Below are positions 19,701-27,638 of a stretch of DNA of 64,000 bases, in pieces. Location: assembly GCF_009797935.1 (NCBI RefSeq), contig NZ_VOLC01000002.1, forward strand, positions 310,001-374,000, in the 5' to 3' direction. The first letter of the stretch is position 1; each line of letters begins with the position of its first letter. Position numbers and translations under genes: made by a program. A model generated the notes under the pieces. That model was given only the letters and a program-made list of their open reading frames with translations. It was not told the origin of the DNA and ran no database searches. Source of the stretch: Lunatibacter salilacus (GTDB lineage: Bacteria > Bacteroidota > Bacteroidia > Cytophagales > Cyclobacteriaceae).

Positions 19701-20158
19701 CCTGGTAATGGTTCACCGTTACCATCAACTACCCTTCCTGTAATGGTTATATCCTGAACTTTCACAACCTCAACCGAAGAAATCCGCTCGGTTCCCTCCC
19801 TGTTTCTCACATGGATATTATTGTTTACCTGAACAAAATTTAGAAAGGCCTGATGGGAAATATTCTCCAAAATTCTATATAAAGAAATATTATTTTCAGT
19901 AAGTGTTACCTTTTGGCTGAGATTAACCAACCCATCATTGAAAGTAAACTTAAAATCCGTCTTGGACTCCACCAGTCTGAAAAACTGGCTTAAGGACTTA
20001 TCGGTGAGGTTTACTGAAATTTTCACCTCCTCCAGGGTTTTCCGCTGTGCGTTCCCTGTATTGGCCAAAAGCAACGTACAGAAGAAAAGCTGAATTAGAA
20101 ACCCATACAATAATCTTTTGGACAGCATAACTAGTTGCCTAAGTATAATTTTTTTCAT
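16709..20158 (-). CDS. SusC/RagA TonB-dependent receptor with N-terminal STN signalling domain
   Basis: The frame is open to 20218, but the Met at 20158 (MKKIILRQLVMLSK) fits the signal peptide better and gives 1149 residues. In order it has a signal peptide, an STN domain (EEVKISVNLTDKSLSQFF to about residue 110), a carboxypeptidase-regulatory-like beta domain (ITGRVVDGNGEPLPGVTI), the SusC plug signature (LQEVVVTGFGTQRKENLTGA) and a ~22-strand barrel ending in a short aromatic beta strand (SLGANINF). STN domains contact a FecR protein in the periplasm, and FecR plus sigma lie immediately upstream, so this receptor should sense its own substrate. The paired SusD is 12 bp downstream. The transported substrate is probably the compound attacked by the ceramidase-like enzymes. 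Confidence 0.95.
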   Translation of the reverse strand: MKKIILRQLVMLSKRLLYGFLIQLFFCTLLLANTGNAQRKTLEEVKISVNLTDKSLSQFFRLVESKTDFKFTFNDGLVNLSQKVTLTENNISLYRILENISHQAFLNFVQVNNNIHVRNREGTERISSVEVVKVQDITITGRVVDGNGEPLPGVTIAVPGTTTGTATDLDGTYSLTVPEGSILVFSFIGFESKRIEIGQQNVIDVVLTEDMSSLQEVVVTGFGTQRKENLTGAVSSVGKEVLESRPITNIGQGLQGQISNLNITQNTGTPGGGASFNVRGFTSINGGSPLILVNNVPMDVNLINPNDVESISVLKDAASAAIYGARAAYGVILITTKSGSTSPKPTISLSFNSAINTPVVRFETEDALERMNYMNTANIARNGVPYYQFTDIYQERIRNHYNDPSQPSAFPDPQNPNQWLMSGNTDWPRELLRDSYPMSQYTASISGGDERFDYYTSLNYLYQEGINRQFDEKYKRYNFMTNLNYKITDWAKIGTKISMNNSNHIFPPNNSANHHPEGNSPFQWHQWANWPVYFPDGNYASAGSVPNMVQFYREAGHRKRDIYDTWLTGSIQLTPINNMTFNFEYTSNIKNTQEEEYWRRLPMYFVDGGISGYFPYTNPSQVTKRNFNDRYYVINAYADYANSFGKHDIKIMAGFNQENLDSRFFNSKRENLTVESIPFMNLAYGERFVGDGASEYAIRGVFTRFNYSYEDRYLLEFNGRYDGSSKFPKDDRFAFFPSLSLGWRIDNEAFFGNLERTFDMLKIRASYGNLGNQNVPGNYPYIATFASNTVNYLLNDDRPLTVLAPGLVSPTLTWETVTQRNLGLDFTMFENRLNTSFDIYRRDTKNMLTRSQTLPAVLAENEPRENAADLKTTGWDLTVGWRQQSNDLRWGVTLILSDYTAEITRFSNPVGLISDYYVGQQIGEIWGYTTTGIAQTDDEAKALDHRNLVAFERKAGDLLFADLDGDGRITPGNGTLDNPGDRSIIGNNTPRYSYGFKSDFQWKNFDLDIFFQGVAKRDLWLSNNFWLAGYNNEWNARNKVLTDWWSPENTDAYFPRPMITGGSDVTAVQTRFLQNAAYLRLKQLTIGYTIPEVISQRIKMNMVRVYLSGNNVWEVTGIYKYKNVSDPEMNGAQFYPIYRSFSLGANINF

Positions 20159-20229
20159 AATATTGAATTGTTTAAGTTTTTGAGCTTGAACCATGCCTTG
20201 TCTTCTTTCCACGGACACAAGGCTGTAAG

Positions 20230-20268
20230 AAGGCAGTATCCTGTTCTCCCCAGAACAGATGCTGCCTT
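20230..20268 (-). promoter_or_regulatory. Strong intercistronic stem-loop between fecR and susC
   Basis: The arms AAGGCAG (20230-20236) and CTGCCTT (20262-20268) pair, and inside them CTGTTCT (20241-20247) pairs with AGAACAG (20252-20258) across a 4-base loop. This makes a two-part hairpin of 7+7 base pairs. It lies about 70 bases before the preferred susC start and just after fecR. No U-tract follows on the minus strand, so it is not a clean intrinsic terminator. RNA processing, partial attenuation or protection of the downstream susC message are all possible. Confidence 0.5.
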
Positions 20269-20304
20269 TGATGCTAACCAGTATCTATATGCTTCATGCT
20301 TATA

Positions 20305-21366
20305 TTATTTAGTGTTATTAATGGTTACTTTTTTTCCATCAATCTTATAGGTTATCCCGGAGGTGTAGAAAATTCCTGTAAGCACATTCTCCAACAATTC
20401 ATCCTCGTAAACGCCGGTATAAACCCAACCCTTTGGCATCTTACCAATTACCTGCACATCCACACCGTACCAGTTTTCAATTTTTTGCTGCACAGTTACA
20501 AAAGTGTCTTTTTTGAATACCAGTTTTTTGTCTTTCCAACCCGAGATTTCAAGCGCATCAAAACTTGTTTTGTAAAATTCACCCTCATGTTCCATTACTA
20601 GCATTTCACTGGGCTCCAAATTAACTTGATTGCCTTTATTGTCATTTACCCTCACTTTTCCAGATACTAGAGCCACGGCAATCTTGCCGCTCTCCTCTTG
20701 GTTGACATTGAAGGTGGTACCCAATACTTTGATTTGGGTATTTGCCGTACACACTATAAAGGGCCTGTCAGTTTCAGATTGAATATCAAAAAATGCTTCT
20801 CCTGTTAGTTGAACTTCTCTCCTTTCAGCACCGAATTGTTTAGGGTATTGCAGGGAGCTGCCTGCATTCAGGTATACTTTGCTCCCATCCGACAAGGTAA
20901 TAAGGGACTTCTTTCCAGCAGGATTGATTTTTTTGACCACTGGTATTTCCACTACAGCTACTTTCACCTCTTCCTGCTGAAACATAAGGGAATACCCCAT
21001 CCAACAGCAAAATCCAACTACCAAGACAGCCACTAACTTTCTTAGCGAAAATAGACTTAGTAGGTTAAAAGTAGTCTTTTTAGCAGAAACTTTCCGATCA
21101 AGCGGTGTGGTGGTGCGAATGATGTTTTCAAAAGTTTCTACATACATGTTATCCGAAAAACTTGCCTCCTGACTGTAGTGTACTCCTCTTATAAATCTCG
21201 CTGCCTGCGTCACCATTTCCCGCTTGTGGGGATATTCTTGGATCCATTTTTCCCAAAAATGACAGTTATTGCTGTCGGGAAACTTTACCCACTGGATAAA
21301 AAATTCATCCATAAGGAAATCTTCCAATTTATAATCTCTATATCTTATTGATGTCGGATATTCCAT
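20305..21366 (-). CDS. FecR-type anti-sigma factor
   Basis: A 353-residue protein with a cytoplasmic N-terminal part, one membrane segment (VAVLVVGFCCWMGYSLMF, about residues 110-130), a FecR domain (LSDGSKVYLNAGSSL, EVQLTGEAFFDI, VLGTTFNV) and a C-terminal DUF4974 domain (VYTGVYEDELLENVL to the end). Such proteins hold a cognate ECF sigma factor inactive until the STN domain of a loaded outer-membrane receptor signals through the periplasm. It lies 24 bp downstream of the sigma gene and upstream of the STN-bearing SusC, forming a classic cell-surface signalling set. The family call is secure. Confidence 0.95.
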   Translation of the reverse strand: MEYPTSIRYRDYKLEDFLMDEFFIQWVKFPDSNNCHFWEKWIQEYPHKREMVTQAARFIRGVHYSQEASFSDNMYVETFENIIRTTTPLDRKVSAKKTTFNLLSLFSLRKLVAVLVVGFCCWMGYSLMFQQEEVKVAVVEIPVVKKINPAGKKSLITLSDGSKVYLNAGSSLQYPKQFGAERREVQLTGEAFFDIQSETDRPFIVCTANTQIKVLGTTFNVNQEESGKIAVALVSGKVRVNDNKGNQVNLEPSEMLVMEHEGEFYKTSFDALEISGWKDKKLVFKKDTFVTVQQKIENWYGVDVQVIGKMPKGWVYTGVYEDELLENVLTGIFYTSGITYKIDGKKVTINNTK

Positions 21367-21390
21367 GTTTTCTAATGCTTCAATGACTGC

Positions 21391-22023
21391 CTATTTCTTT
21401 AAAAGAATCTTAAGGCTGTCCAAAGCCCTATAGATGATTTTTCGGGCTGACTTAACCTCGTTCAGATCCATCACTTCCGCAATTTCCTTGTAGCTCATAC
21501 CCTCCTCATACAGCAACAATACCGCCTGTCTTTGTCTGGATGTAAGTTGATTGAGTGCCTCCTGTATCATTGCCTTTTGCTCGGTTTCCCGTTCCTGCTG
21601 AATCAATTTGGTTTCAAAGGAAACTTCAATGTGAAAAAAACGCTCGTCCATTCCCTCTGAAGTAAATTTTGTTCCTTCCTTTTTATTAAGTTCCCGAATC
21701 AGATCTCTTTGTAAACATTTGAAGAGATAAGATTTTATGCTTTTCACTTCGTTTAGGCTGCCTCTCTTTTTGCGAAGCCCTATAAAAATATTTTGTATGC
21801 AATCCTGAACCAATCCCTGATCCTTGCTGATTTGGCTGCCAAAACCAAAAAGGGAGGCCGCATGTATACGATAAATATAGTTAAAAGCCATTTCGTCTCC
21901 CGCATCAAATGCGTTCCATACTTCCGTGTCTGTTTTATCTTTAAAAATCTCCATAGTAGCCGCATGCCGGTAGGGCAAGGGGATAACGGGTATAGTGGTA
22001 TTCTTTTTTGGGTTTATGTTCAT
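21391..22023 (-). CDS. ECF RNA polymerase sigma factor (FecI-like)
   Basis: A 210-residue reading from 22023. The internal Met at 21954 gives 187 residues, closer to the usual length, and may be the true start. Region 2 includes DQGLVQDCIQNIFIGLRKK and the SYLFKCLQRDLIREL helix; region 4 carries LTSRQRQAVLLLYEEGMSYKEIAEVM, a sigma-70 region 4 helix-turn-helix. It should direct transcription of the downstream fecR-susC-susD-ceramidase genes when released by FecR. It is preceded by an AT-rich region containing the AAATGACCCCATA motif that recurs at 32785. No promoter element matching the Bacteroidota housekeeping consensus is evident upstream. Confidence 0.95.
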   Translation of the reverse strand: MNINPKKNTTIPVIPLPYRHAATMEIFKDKTDTEVWNAFDAGDEMAFNYIYRIHAASLFGFGSQISKDQGLVQDCIQNIFIGLRKKRGSLNEVKSIKSYLFKCLQRDLIRELNKKEGTKFTSEGMDERFFHIEVSFETKLIQQERETEQKAMIQEALNQLTSRQRQAVLLLYEEGMSYKEIAEVMDLNEVKSARKIIYRALDSLKILLKK

Positions 22024-22071
22024 GAGCGCTGGGTATTTCGCTTTATATAATTAAGAGGAATATAAGCAGCA

Positions 22072-22090
22072 AAATGACCCCATAAAATTT
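22072..22090. repeat. AAATGACCCCATAAAATTT motif, copy 1
   Basis: This 19-base string recurs at 32785-32803 with one mismatch. It stands about 50-65 bases upstream of the sigma gene start and contains a GC run in otherwise very AT-rich DNA. It could be a shared regulatory site for two SusC-type loci; this is inference from two copies only. Confidence 0.35.
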
Positions 22091-22217
22091 CAAAAAAAAT
22101 ATAAAATGAAATAAATTAAATTTATTAAAACCAAGGAAACAAAATATTTATCCAATCGTCAGTTATAAAACAAAATATTAACTTAAAAACACAAATTTCT
22201 AGGTGGAAACTTTAGTA

Positions 22218-22460
22218 TCATTCTGAAAAATTATTTTTAATTACGCTATGAAAAACTTCCACACCCGCCTCTGAAGGTGACATCCGAAAAAGACCGACTG
22301 GAATATGGATGAAATCAAGAGGAGCTGCAGGTTTTGATCGATTAAAAAAGTTTGTCTTCAGTTCATAATTATTTTTTCTTCCCAGAATTTCGAATTGTAT
22401 GATTTTATCCGCGTCAAAAACCAATCTTTTCAAAATAGGATAGCACTCCCAAAATCCAAT
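22218..22460 (-). pseudogene. About 80-codon remnant of an unrecognised gene
   Basis: The minus strand is open from just after a TGA at 22461-22463 to a stop at 22218, with protein-like composition (FWECYPIL, KIIQFEILGRKNNYEL, APLDFIHIPVGLF). There is no ATG, only an internal TTG at 22433, so it looks like a C-terminal fragment rather than an intact small gene. It lies in the 588-bp gap between the DUF1501 gene and the sigma factor, which otherwise holds only AT-rich DNA and the motif at 22072. I do not recognise the family. Confidence 0.4.
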
Positions 22461-22611
22461 TCATCTGGGGAATATCAAGTACTCTTCCTATTTAATTAGG
22501 GTCAGTAGTATAGATCCAGAACGTTACATGCAGCTCCCTCACCTATTTACAGGTCGTTTTCAAACCATTCACAGGGTTGGGTTTACCATACATGACTCCA
22601 ATATATGGTAC

Positions 22612-24063
22612 TCAAGACAAAATATCCCTTACCACATGTCCACTTACATCCGTCAGCCGAAACCTTCTTCCCTGGTGTTTGAAAATAAGTTTTTCATGGT
22701 CTACTCCCAAAAGGTGGAGCAGGGTGGCCTGAAAATCGTGCACATGTACGGGATCCTTGACAATATTGTATCCAAATTCACAGGTTTCACCATGGGTGTA
22801 TCCTTTCTTGACACCACCTCCTGCCATCCACATGGTGAAGCACCTCGGGTGGTGATCGCGGCCGTAATTGTCTTTTGTCAATTTCCCCTGCGAATAATTG
22901 GTTCGACCAAACTCCCCTCCCCAAATAACCAACGTATCATCCAAGAGCCCCCTTTGTTTTAAATCCATGACCAAAGCAGCACCCGCCTGATCCACGCTCT
23001 TGCTCATGGTCCGTATATCTCTAGGCAAATTGCCATGCTGATCCCAACCCTGATGATAGAGTTGTATGAATTTCACGTCCTTTTCCGCCAGCCTCCTCGC
23101 CAAAAGACAGTTGGCGGCGAAGGTACCCGGTACCCTGGAATCAGGTCCATACATGTCATAGATGTAATCAGGCTCTTTGGATATGTCCATGGTTTCCGGA
23201 ACGGAAGCCTGCATCCGGTACGCCATTTCATATTGGGCAATGCGGGAATTAATTTCCGTATCCATTACCTTCTCGTATTTCATCTCATGAAGCTCCTTCA
23301 GCGCATCCAACATCCTTCTACGGCTTCCTTTGTTTATCCCCTCCGGGTCATTCAGATATAGGACCGGGTCCTTACCGGATCGAAACTGCACTCCCTGGTG
23401 TAGAGATGGCAAAAAGCCGGACCCCCAAAGTTTGGCGTACAGCGGCTGGTCACCCTCTCTTCCTTTGGAAAGCAACACGGAGAAATCCGGTAAATTTTTG
23501 TTTTCACTGCCCAACCCATAACTAATCCAAGAACCCATAGAAGGCCGACCGCTGAGTTGGGATCCTGATTGGAAAAAAGTAATTGCCGGGTCATGATTTA
23601 TCGCTTCTGTATGCATGGATTTGATAAAGCACAACTCATCCGCAATCTTTGCGGTATGTGGCATTAATTCACTAACCCATGCACCGCTTTGACCATGTTG
23701 GGCAAAATCAAAAACTGACCCCGCCAATGGAAAAGAATTCTGATTGGAGGTCATGCCGGTGAGCCGCTGCCCCGCCCGTATAGACTCCGGTAACTCCTGA
23801 CCAAAGCGTTCGTTAAGCAGGGGTTTGTAATCAAAAAGCTCCATCTGAGAAGGACCTCCACTTTGAAAAAGATAGATTACACGCTTAGCCTTAGGCACGA
23901 AGTGCAGACCGCTTAATCCGCCACCCTCATCACTGCCCGGAGGCAGTTTGGCCATCAATTGGCTGGGACCCAGCAGCGAGCCAAGGGCTAAACTACCCAA
24001 ACCCAAACTGGTTTTTGTTAAAAACTGACGGCGGTCCATATGTAGATTGTGCAAAATGCTCAT
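22612..24063 (-). CDS. DUF1501 (sulfatase-like) exported protein
   Basis: A 483-residue protein. MDRRQFLTKTSLGLGSLALGS at residue 9 is a twin-arginine signal, so the Met at 24039 is an equally good start. The mature protein follows DUF1501/PF07394: FVPKAKRVIYLFQSGGPSQMELFDYKP, SWISYGLGSENKNLPDF, YHQGWDQHGNLP, WGGEFGRTNYSQG and GRDHHPRCFTMWMAGGGVKKG, with conserved Asp/His/Glu resembling the alkaline phosphatase/sulfatase superfamily metal site. Its function has not been established biochemically. It lies 65 bp downstream of the DUF1549/DUF1553 cytochrome gene, the partner it almost always has in planctomycetes and their relatives. The pair probably forms a two-step oxidation or hydrolysis system on a polymer. 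Confidence 0.93.
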   Translation of the reverse strand: MSILHNLHMDRRQFLTKTSLGLGSLALGSLLGPSQLMAKLPPGSDEGGGLSGLHFVPKAKRVIYLFQSGGPSQMELFDYKPLLNERFGQELPESIRAGQRLTGMTSNQNSFPLAGSVFDFAQHGQSGAWVSELMPHTAKIADELCFIKSMHTEAINHDPAITFFQSGSQLSGRPSMGSWISYGLGSENKNLPDFSVLLSKGREGDQPLYAKLWGSGFLPSLHQGVQFRSGKDPVLYLNDPEGINKGSRRRMLDALKELHEMKYEKVMDTEINSRIAQYEMAYRMQASVPETMDISKEPDYIYDMYGPDSRVPGTFAANCLLARRLAEKDVKFIQLYHQGWDQHGNLPRDIRTMSKSVDQAGAALVMDLKQRGLLDDTLVIWGGEFGRTNYSQGKLTKDNYGRDHHPRCFTMWMAGGGVKKGYTHGETCEFGYNIVKDPVHVHDFQATLLHLLGVDHEKLIFKHQGRRFRLTDVSGHVVRDILS

Positions 24064-24128
24064 TTCAAGGGAAATTTAATTCTATAATACATGTTGATTT
24101 CAAACCGTAAGCTTATTGGCAAACGTTA

Positions 24129-27100
24129 TCATCTTTTATATACAGCTTCATCATAATTCACCAACGTAGATGCCACCAATGTCATGGCAGCCACTGCTTC
24201 CCTGGGAAGATTTGGGTCCGAGGTAAATTCTCCGAGGCTCAAAAGGCCCTCCGCTGTTTCGGGAGATGCCGTAAAATCCTCCAATTCCATTGAATAAAGT
24301 CTCATCAATACCCTTAATTCTTCCGAATCGGGACTTCTGCTGGTCATGGCCTTGAATCCGTAGCTGATTTGTCTTTGAAGATCATCCCCGCCAATTTTAA
24401 TCATTTTTTCCGCCAATGCCCTTGATGCTTCCAAATACTGAGGATCATTCATGAGTACAAGGGCCTGTAAAGGGGTATTGGTCTTTTGCCTTTCCACCGT
24501 GCATGTATATTTGTCAGAAGCATCAAAACTGATCATCGATGGCGGGGGGGAACTGCGTTTCCAAATAGTATACAGGCCACGGCGGTAAAGGTTTTTTCCG
24601 GTATCCTGCACATACTCCCGCACGTTGGCAGTAGCAAGCTCCTTCCACAACCCCTTTGGCTGGTAGGGTTTGACACTTCTACCACCTATTTCTTTCTCCA
24701 ACAGACCACTGGCAGCAAGGGCATTGTCCCTGATCATTTCCACGGGCATGCGGTAGCTTGGCCCCCGGGCCAACCAAACATTTTCGGGATCCTTTTCCCT
24801 TAAGGTGTCATTCCAATCAGATGACTGTTTATAGGTTGCCGAGGTGACCATTAGTTTAAGCAGTTCCTTGAGGTTCCAGCCCGAATCCCTAAAATATACC
24901 GCCAGCCAATCCAGCAATTCCGGGTGGGAAGGAAATGCACCCTGATTCCCGAAATCATCTGTAGTGGAAACAATTCCGTTTCCAAAAATAAGCTGCCAAT
25001 AGCGGTTTACCGCCACACGGGCGGTTAACGGGTTTTTCTCATGAGTCACCCACGAGGCTAGGCCCAGCCGGTTTCTAGAGAAATCATCCGGGAATTCCAA
25101 AACGGATTTAGGTGTCCCCGGGAATACCTGTTCGGTAGGCGCATCGTAGGTACCCCTGGCCAAAATAAATGTGGGGCGGGGGTCTTTCTGCTCTTCCATT
25201 ATCATCACTTCAGGCTGTGCACTGAGAACGGCGTTCTCTTCACCACGCAGGCGGGTGAGGTTTTTTTGACGGGCTTGAAAATCCGAGTCAACATTTAATA
25301 GGTAATAGTCAAACAATTCCTTTTCCTTGCCCAATTCGATATAGGAATTTATCGGATTGGACATCGAATACAAGGCATCAATTTCCAAGGCCGACAGCCG
25401 GCGATCAAATACACTAAATTCATCCACCAAGGATTGGTCTAGGGTTTCCGCAAAGTTTGTTCCCCGCTTGCCGATTTGTAGGTTTCCCGGATGACCGGTA
25501 CTAAGCTTGTCTTTTCCGTAGGATAAAATGCTTCTTTTCAGATTATCTGTTTTAATCTCTAGTGTCACCAACTTTCCATTGATAAAAAGCTCCAACCCTG
25601 CTGCCTCGCTTGATCCATCATATACCATGGCCAAATGAACCCATTCCCCTTCGGGAATTTTATCCTCGGATTGTACTTCGATCGCATTGGCGGGCCAGGT
25701 ATGGGAAATTAGACCTTTCAGGCTACCATCCCCTGCCGCCAACAACTCATACCCCCGAAAACCGTTGGCAAACCCACCAGTTTTGGAGAAAATCGGCCCA
25801 TCCAAACTGTCCGCTAAGGCTTTGTACCACAAGCTGATCGTAAAAGGATCATTGCGTTCAAAATAGCCTACATTACTCCCCAAATCCACATAACTGTCAC
25901 CCACCAGCTTTACCGCTTTGCCAAACTTTCCTTCCGCCATTTGAAGTTCCTTGTCCTTTTGGATCACCACCATACTGGCAGGATTGGACGGATCAGCCAG
26001 GTTATTAAATTTATCATTGAATGGCGCATCCAAGGGATAGTAACCAACTCTTCCTTTAGGGACCAGCTTTGTCTCAGATTTAGTTTTTATTCCGGACAAC
26101 CATTTTTCAAATCCTTTCCGGTATTTATCCTGTAGGGAGTCCAATTCCCCCTCTTGCTGCTGGATCTGTAGATTGACAAAGGCTAGTTTTTTTTCTACCT
26201 CCTCATCAGTGAGAATTAGAGTTGGACTTGCTTCTCCCATGTAGGGCACCTGACCGGTTTCTTTTACGCTGTTAAAAAATGCATACAGTTGGAAATATTC
26301 TTTCTGCGAAATAGGATCATATTTGTGATCATGACAACGGGCACATTCGGTACTCAATCCCAGGAATGCCTTACCCAGGGTGTTGGTCCGGTCGGCAACA
26401 TATTCTACCCTGTATTCTTCGGCTATGACCCCACCTTCCTGACTTTGGGGATGGTTTCTGTTGAACCCGGTAGCCAAAATTTGATCCTTGGTGGCGTCCG
26501 GCAACATGTCGCCTGCCAACTGCCAGGTAATAAAATCATTATAGGGAAGGTTTTTGTTAAAGGAACGGATTACCCAGTCACGCCAGGGCCACATATTTCG
26601 CATGCCGTCATCCTGATAACCGTGAGAATCCGCATACCTGGCCACATCCAGCCACTCGGAAGCCATGCGCTCGCCGTAATGGGGGGATGCCAACAATCGG
26701 TCTACCAGCTTTTCATACGCATCCGGCGCTTGGTCTTCCAAAAAATCATCCACTTCCTGAACGGTAGGTGGCAGTCCGGTAAGGTCAAAGGATACCCGAC
26801 GGATTAGTGTCTCTTTTGTGGCCACTTTAGATGGTTCCAAACCCACTTTCGATAATTTGTCATAAACGAATTGATCAATTTCGTTTATCGCCCATTCTTC
26901 CATTTCGATTGAAGGAACTTCCGGCTTTTCTGGAATAATAAAGGACCAATGGGGTTTATAGACCGCACCCTGTTCTATCCATTTTGTAATAAGGGCTATT
27001 TCTGTTTCGGATAATGCCAGATTGGATGCCGCCGGCGGCATTTTCAGTTCCGGGTCGGAGGAGACAATTCGCTTGTAAACCGCACTTTTATGAGGATTGC

Positions 27101-27386
27101 CAGGGACTAGGGCATAATTATTCCTTTCTTCACCAAATGCCGCCAAGGCAAACTCTTCCAAATCCAACCTCAAGCCCGCTTCCCTTTTGTTTTCATCCGG
27201 CCCGTGGCAGGCAAAGCAACGGTCTGATAAAATTGGTTTGATATGAAAATTGAAATCAATTTCGGCGGGTAAGGAAGCCTCGATTTCATCCGGGAATCTT
27301 ACTTCAGATTCGTACTGCAACACCCAAATGACAAAGAAAACAATAGCCACTGAAATCAATATCTTTATTACCTGATTTTGGCTCAT
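24129..27386 (-). CDS. Planctomycete-type cytochrome c/DUF1549/LamG/DUF1553 protein
   Basis: A 1085-residue protein with an N-terminal membrane anchor (residues 8-23) and then a PSCyt1 cytochrome c domain with CFACH at 57-61 and the GPDENKREAGLRLD signature. DUF1549 follows (INEIDQFVYDKL through LTGLPPTVQEV to a second CxxCH-like CARCHDHKYDPI). A LamG/concanavalin-like lectin domain is inserted at roughly residues 440-650 (GRVGYYPLDAPFNDKF, WVHLAMVYDGS, LVDEFSVFDRRLS), and DUF1553 ends the protein (GLASWVTHEKNPLTARVAVNR to LVNYDEAVYKR). The first CxxCH should bind haem c. The LamG domain suggests carbohydrate binding. It lies upstream of DUF1501 and downstream of a SusC/SusD pair, in the same direction. 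Confidence 0.93.
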   Translation of the reverse strand: MSQNQVIKILISVAIVFFVIWVLQYESEVRFPDEIEASLPAEIDFNFHIKPILSDRCFACHGPDENKREAGLRLDLEEFALAAFGEERNNYALVPGNPHKSAVYKRIVSSDPELKMPPAASNLALSETEIALITKWIEQGAVYKPHWSFIIPEKPEVPSIEMEEWAINEIDQFVYDKLSKVGLEPSKVATKETLIRRVSFDLTGLPPTVQEVDDFLEDQAPDAYEKLVDRLLASPHYGERMASEWLDVARYADSHGYQDDGMRNMWPWRDWVIRSFNKNLPYNDFITWQLAGDMLPDATKDQILATGFNRNHPQSQEGGVIAEEYRVEYVADRTNTLGKAFLGLSTECARCHDHKYDPISQKEYFQLYAFFNSVKETGQVPYMGEASPTLILTDEEVEKKLAFVNLQIQQQEGELDSLQDKYRKGFEKWLSGIKTKSETKLVPKGRVGYYPLDAPFNDKFNNLADPSNPASMVVIQKDKELQMAEGKFGKAVKLVGDSYVDLGSNVGYFERNDPFTISLWYKALADSLDGPIFSKTGGFANGFRGYELLAAGDGSLKGLISHTWPANAIEVQSEDKIPEGEWVHLAMVYDGSSEAAGLELFINGKLVTLEIKTDNLKRSILSYGKDKLSTGHPGNLQIGKRGTNFAETLDQSLVDEFSVFDRRLSALEIDALYSMSNPINSYIELGKEKELFDYYLLNVDSDFQARQKNLTRLRGEENAVLSAQPEVMIMEEQKDPRPTFILARGTYDAPTEQVFPGTPKSVLEFPDDFSRNRLGLASWVTHEKNPLTARVAVNRYWQLIFGNGIVSTTDDFGNQGAFPSHPELLDWLAVYFRDSGWNLKELLKLMVTSATYKQSSDWNDTLREKDPENVWLARGPSYRMPVEMIRDNALAASGLLEKEIGGRSVKPYQPKGLWKELATANVREYVQDTGKNLYRRGLYTIWKRSSPPPSMISFDASDKYTCTVERQKTNTPLQALVLMNDPQYLEASRALAEKMIKIGGDDLQRQISYGFKAMTSRSPDSEELRVLMRLYSMELEDFTASPETAEGLLSLGEFTSDPNLPREAVAAMTLVASTLVNYDEAVYKR

Positions 27387-27638
27387 TTTACATTTACTTA
27401 TCCTTCTAAATCGTTAACAAGATATAAAAAAAAGCTTACATAAAAGAAGATGAAAGGACCGGTGCCGTTCTGAACAGACCCACACTAAGGATCTTACCAG
27501 AATTTCGCCAGCCATTTCATCTCCCTCATGTTAAATTCACTATCCACAGCCTCACCTAAAACGTTTCCCTGATTTAATTCAAACGGAAATAATTACTCAA
27601 GTTTTAGTGATCATCCATAGGACATCAATCAAGCGGAA

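Noticed and set aside
26289-26807. 172-codon plus-strand open frame
   Set aside because: Antisense to the DUF1549/DUF1553 gene, with no recognisable domain.
27494-27592. 32-codon protein-like stretch on the minus strand between SusD and the cytochrome gene
   Set aside because: Too short and without any family pattern; chance is as likely as a gene scar.
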